A DNA stretch of 64,000 nt from the NCBI GenBank assembly GCA_015056795.1, contig SVFO01000022.1:1-64000 (forward strand), given 5' to 3'. Both the position numbers and the translations under genes were made by a program. Shown here one piece after another: positions 61,157-64,000 of the stretch (position 1 is the stretch's first letter; each line of letters opens with the position of its first letter). This DNA comes from Lachnospiraceae bacterium (GTDB lineage Bacteria; Bacillota; Clostridia; Lachnospirales; Lachnospiraceae). The notes beneath the pieces are model-generated. The model did no database searches. It saw only the letters and a list, made by a program, of their open reading frames with translations, and was not told where the DNA came from.

Positions 61157-62500
61157 ATGCTGTGGATTAAGAATGGTTATGTGATGGATCCGAAATCTGG
61201 AGTGGAAGGCAAGAAGGACCTTCTGATCGAAGATGGAAAAATTCTGAAGATCGTGGAGCTTGGAAACGAAATGGAGATTGCACATGAAAATGTGATGAAT
61301 GCTACGGAGGCATGTGCGTCATCAAAAGAAAAAGAGTGTCAGGTGATAGATGCGGAAGGACTGATTGTTGCGCCTGGACTTGTCGACGTGCACGTACATT
61401 TTCGTGAGCCTGGCTTTACCTACAAGGAGGATATTCAAAGTGGCGCAAGGGCGGCGGCGAAGGGTGGTTTTACGACCGTTGTTTTGATGGCAAACACGAA
61501 GCCTGCTAACGATAATACTGAAACCTTGGCTGAGGTTTTGGAGAAGGGGAAACAGACGGGCGTACATGTGCTGTCCTGTGTCAACGTGACGAAGGGCATG
61601 AAGGGAGAGGAAATCGTTCCCATGGAGGAACTGGCTGAGGCTGGTGCCGTGGGCTTTACGGATGATGGCGTGCCGATCCTTAAGGAGGAGCTTGTGCGAA
61701 ATGCCATGAAGCGCGCAGCTGCCATTGGGATGCCCGTGAGCTTCCATGAGGAGGATCCGAAATATATTGAAAATAATGGCGTAAACCGCGGAAAGGCCAG
61801 TGAATATTATGGAATCGGCGGTTCCTCGAGGGATGCTGAGATTACGCTTTCTGCGCGCGACATTGAGATCGCGAAGGAAACAGGGGCTGACATTGACATT
61901 CAGCACATCAGCACGAAGGAGGCCGTGGAGCTGGTGCGTAAGGCGCGGGCAGCAGGCTATGCTAACGTGCATGCAGAGGCAACGCCGCATCATTTCACGC
62001 TGACGGAGGAGGCTGCCATTAAGTATGGCACGAATGCAAAGATGAACCCGCCGCTCCGAGAGGAGGCGGATCGTTTGGCCATCATTCAAGGTCTGAAGGA
62101 TGGAACGATTGAGATGATTGCAACCGATCATGCGCCGCATTCTGCGGAGGAAAAGGCGCGTCCGATTACGCAGGCACCGAGCGGCATCATAGGCCTAGAG
62201 ACCGCTCTTGCACTTGGCATTACGGAGCTGGTGGACAAGGAGTATCTTTCCATGATGGAGCTGCTGGAGCGCATGAGCGCGGGACCTGCGAGGGTGTACC
62301 ATCTGAATGCAGGGTATCTTGCAGAGGGTGGTCCTGCGGATCTTATTTTGATCGATCGGGAAGCAGAGATGATTCCTGGCAATTACGCATCGAAGGCAAG
62401 TAACACGCCATTCACGGGGTGGAAGCTGAAGGGTAGGGTAAAGACTACCATTTGCGATGGTAAGGTGGTTTATCAGGATGTAGGGCCTTTATGTGAGTAA
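61157..62500 (+). CDS. pyrC: Dihydroorotase
   Basis: This 447-residue zinc amidohydrolase closes carbamoyl aspartate to dihydroorotate in pyrimidine synthesis. VHVHFREPG gives metal ligands His79 and His81, followed by MANTKPANDN and ATDHAPHS with the late catalytic aspartate. It is about 20 residues longer than usual because of an insertion near residues 42-62. GAAGGA precedes the ATG. No other pyrimidine gene is adjacent. Confidence 0.93.
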   Translation: MLWIKNGYVMDPKSGVEGKKDLLIEDGKILKIVELGNEMEIAHENVMNATEACASSKEKECQVIDAEGLIVAPGLVDVHVHFREPGFTYKEDIQSGARAAAKGGFTTVVLMANTKPANDNTETLAEVLEKGKQTGVHVLSCVNVTKGMKGEEIVPMEELAEAGAVGFTDDGVPILKEELVRNAMKRAAAIGMPVSFHEEDPKYIENNGVNRGKASEYYGIGGSSRDAEITLSARDIEIAKETGADIDIQHISTKEAVELVRKARAAGYANVHAEATPHHFTLTEEAAIKYGTNAKMNPPLREEADRLAIIQGLKDGTIEMIATDHAPHSAEEKARPITQAPSGIIGLETALALGITELVDKEYLSMMELLERMSAGPARVYHLNAGYLAEGGPADLILIDREAEMIPGNYASKASNTPFTGWKLKGRVKTTICDGKVVYQDVGPLCE

Positions 62501-62518
62501 GGCGTTGAAGGAGAAGGG

Positions 62519-63730
62519 ATGAAGAAAGAAGGGTATTATTCCAGTGGCAGCTTTGCCGCGAAAGCGCACGTGACGAAAAAGACCCTGCGGTATTATGATG
62601 AGCATGGGTTTTTGAAGCCTTCTTTGGTGAATGAAAATGGTGCTAGATTTTATACGGAGCAGGACTTCCAAAAGATGCAGCAGATTCAAATGCTAAAGTA
62701 TCTAGGCTTTTCCTTGGAGGACATTCGCGAGATGACCATGAAGGAAGCCAAGGACGAGTCGCTGGTTCCTACGCTTCGATTCCAGACGGAGCTTTTGGAG
62801 GAGCGCATCGAGCAGATGAAGCTGGTACGAGAGGGGCTTTTACAGACAACGGAGCTCTTGCAAAAGGGTGAAGCAGTGGACTGGGGAAAGCTCATGGAAG
62901 CAACGAGCGTTACCAGCCTTGAGCAGAGCTTAAAGCAGCAGTATTTAAATAGCTCCAACATTGGCACTAGGATCAGCCTGCACGCGAAATATGCTGCGAA
63001 TAAGCAGGGTTGGTTCCCTTGGATCTTTGAGCAGTGCGAGCTGGAACATAAACGGTCAAAGAGCGTCATGCAGGTGCTGGAGATTGGCTGCGGCAATGGC
63101 AGCTTTTGGCTGGAAAACTGGGATAAGATCCCAGAGAAGATTTCCGTCACGCTGTCTGATCAATCCGAAGGGATGCTGCGTGAGGCTAAGAAGGCGCTGC
63201 TTAGCAAAAACGCCGGGAAGGCGGACAAACGCTTTACGTTTGACGTAATCGATTTCCATGAGATCCCGCGGGAGGATGCCAAGTATGATCTTGTGATCGC
63301 GAATCATGTCTTGTTTTATGCAAAGGATTTTGAAAAGGCCTTGAGCGAGATCAGAAGGGTGCTAAAGCCTGGCGGACGGCTTATCTGCAGTACCTACGGC
63401 ACGGCACACATGAAGGAGATCAGTGAGCTGGCAACGCAGTTTGATGACCGCATTGTGCTTGCGGCGCAAAATCTTTATGAGATCTTTGGCAAGGAAAATG
63501 GTGCAAAGATTTTGAACCCTTATTTTGATCGCGTTACCTGGCGACAGTATGAGGATCATTTGCTCGTGACAGATGCAGAGGATTTGGTCGATTATATTAT
63601 TTCCTGCCATGGCAATCAAAATCGCTATATCGTGAATGATTATAAGGCATTTCGTCAGTTTGTGGAGGGCAAGCAGCGAAAGGGCTTTTATGTGACGAAG
63701 GACGCCGGTCTGTTTGTGGCGACAAAGTAA
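62519..63730 (+). CDS. MerR regulator fused to SAM methyltransferase
   Basis: This 403-residue protein has a MerR winged helix (residues 7-75, KTLRYYDEHGFLKPS), a coiled coil (about 88-118), a linker, and a class I methyltransferase domain from about 180 with VLEIGCGNGSF (186-196) and a late motif LKPGGRLICS. The fusion suggests a regulator that senses through or acts by methyl transfer. It lies 18 bases after pyrC and is followed by a strong terminator. Confidence 0.85.
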   Translation: MKKEGYYSSGSFAAKAHVTKKTLRYYDEHGFLKPSLVNENGARFYTEQDFQKMQQIQMLKYLGFSLEDIREMTMKEAKDESLVPTLRFQTELLEERIEQMKLVREGLLQTTELLQKGEAVDWGKLMEATSVTSLEQSLKQQYLNSSNIGTRISLHAKYAANKQGWFPWIFEQCELEHKRSKSVMQVLEIGCGNGSFWLENWDKIPEKISVTLSDQSEGMLREAKKALLSKNAGKADKRFTFDVIDFHEIPREDAKYDLVIANHVLFYAKDFEKALSEIRRVLKPGGRLICSTYGTAHMKEISELATQFDDRIVLAAQNLYEIFGKENGAKILNPYFDRVTWRQYEDHLLVTDAEDLVDYIISCHGNQNRYIVNDYKAFRQFVEGKQRKGFYVTKDAGLFVATK

Positions 63731-63765
63731 CGATCTTGAAGGATGGGAGAAGATGGAATTCTCTT

Positions 63766-63800
63766 GAGCCAAAAAAGTTTGTGCTTTTTTGGCTCTTATT
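63766..63800 (+). terminator. Terminator after the MerR-methyltransferase gene
   Basis: GAGCCAAAAAAG (63766-63777) pairs exactly with CTTTTTTGGCTC (63784-63795), followed by TTATT. Confidence 0.85.
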
Positions 63801-63825
63801 ACATGATATGTTTTTATAAATCGAA

Positions 63826-63854
63826 TGAACCTTTTTCTGTTCGGGACCGTCTAA
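63826..63854 (+). promoter_or_regulatory. ECF-type sigma factor promoter
   Basis: TGAACC (63826-63831) and CGTCTAA (63848-63854) are separated by 16 bases, the pattern read by many ECF sigma factors (AAC -35 and CGTC -10). Such promoters often drive the sigma factor's own gene, which fits the partial gene at 63944. Confidence 0.65.
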
Positions 63855-63943
63855 TACTATGAAGCCGGTTTCAAGAAGCAATTTATTTAAGCGAAATGTA
63901 GCATTTTTTGCGAAGCGAATTTATTTAGAAAGGAGGTGACGAC

Positions 63944-64000
63944 GTGACGGAATTTGAAATGCTCTTAGGGCAGGTAAAAAAGAGCGTGGAGTACTTTGTG
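63944..64000 (+). CDS. Start of a probable ECF sigma factor gene (partial)
   Basis: A GTG at 63944 follows AGGAGGTGA by a few bases and opens a frame beginning with TEFEMLLGQVKKSVEYF, cut by the window end after 19 residues. This resembles the N-terminus of clostridial sigma-70 (ECF) proteins. The ECF-type promoter 90 bases upstream supports the call, but the visible part is too short to be sure. Confidence 0.5.
   Translation, partial: MTEFEMLLGQVKKSVEYFV

Overview
The window looks like a chromosome segment of a Gram-positive anaerobe of the class Clostridia, most likely a Lachnospiraceae member. The reasons are strong AGGAGG-type ribosome binding sites, TTGACA/TATAAT promoters with 17-base spacers, TTG and GTG starts, and the gene families present: an HPr without Ser46, a Bce-type peptide-sensing module, a clostridial-type aconitase and YczE/MATE membrane proteins. 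No rRNA, tRNA or CRISPR array was recognised.

Layout. (1) 0.1-7.4 kb: an alpha/beta hydrolase, then a cell-wall group of membrane-anchored Mur ligase, NUDIX hydrolase, D-Ala-D-Ala ligase and VanX-like D-Ala-D-Ala dipeptidase, followed by an unknown membrane protein and a small Cys-pair protein. (2) 7.4-8.4 kb: a GMP synthase carrying only the ATP-pyrophosphatase part. (3) 8.4-19.45 kb: an 11-kb block bounded by a 17-base direct repeat of the guaA 3' end. It holds a complete sucrose PTS pathway (scrR, scrA, scrB, scrK, ptsH, ptsI on the minus strand), a DUF402-nucleotidyltransferase fusion and two lipoproteins, and looks like an island at a guaA attachment site. (4) 19.6-32 kb: metabolic and membrane genes, three regulators with readable operators, and decayed fragments (membrane-protein tail, epimerase, IS91-type transposase). 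(5) 32-47.6 kb: an AT-rich accessory region punctuated by repeated copies of the 5' end of a low-molecular-weight protein-tyrosine phosphatase gene, ending at the intact phosphatase gene. Cargo includes a PhoBR-HD-Na/Pi transporter operon, a HigBA toxin-antitoxin pair, several broken resistance or methyltransferase genes, a PLD-like protein and a SprT-like protein. (6) 48.3-64 kb: GC-richer housekeeping DNA with a MATE exporter, a BceRS-BceAB-type module, aconitase, SseB-like protein, a 170-base palindromic element, a degenerate M23 protein, a PrcB-like lipoprotein, PlsC, a uracil-DNA-glycosylase-like protein, dihydroorotase, a MerR-methyltransferase fusion and the start of a probable ECF sigma factor gene.

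How it fits together. The sucrose block supplies every phosphotransfer step from PEP to sucrose and on to fructose phosphorylation. The Pho operon couples phosphate sensing to a Na/Pi symporter. The Bce-type genes form a sensor-exporter loop for antimicrobial peptides. The main surprises are two apparent integration hotspots, the guaA 3' end and the phosphatase 5' end. The second seems to have been hit repeatedly and now forms a tandem array of junctions.
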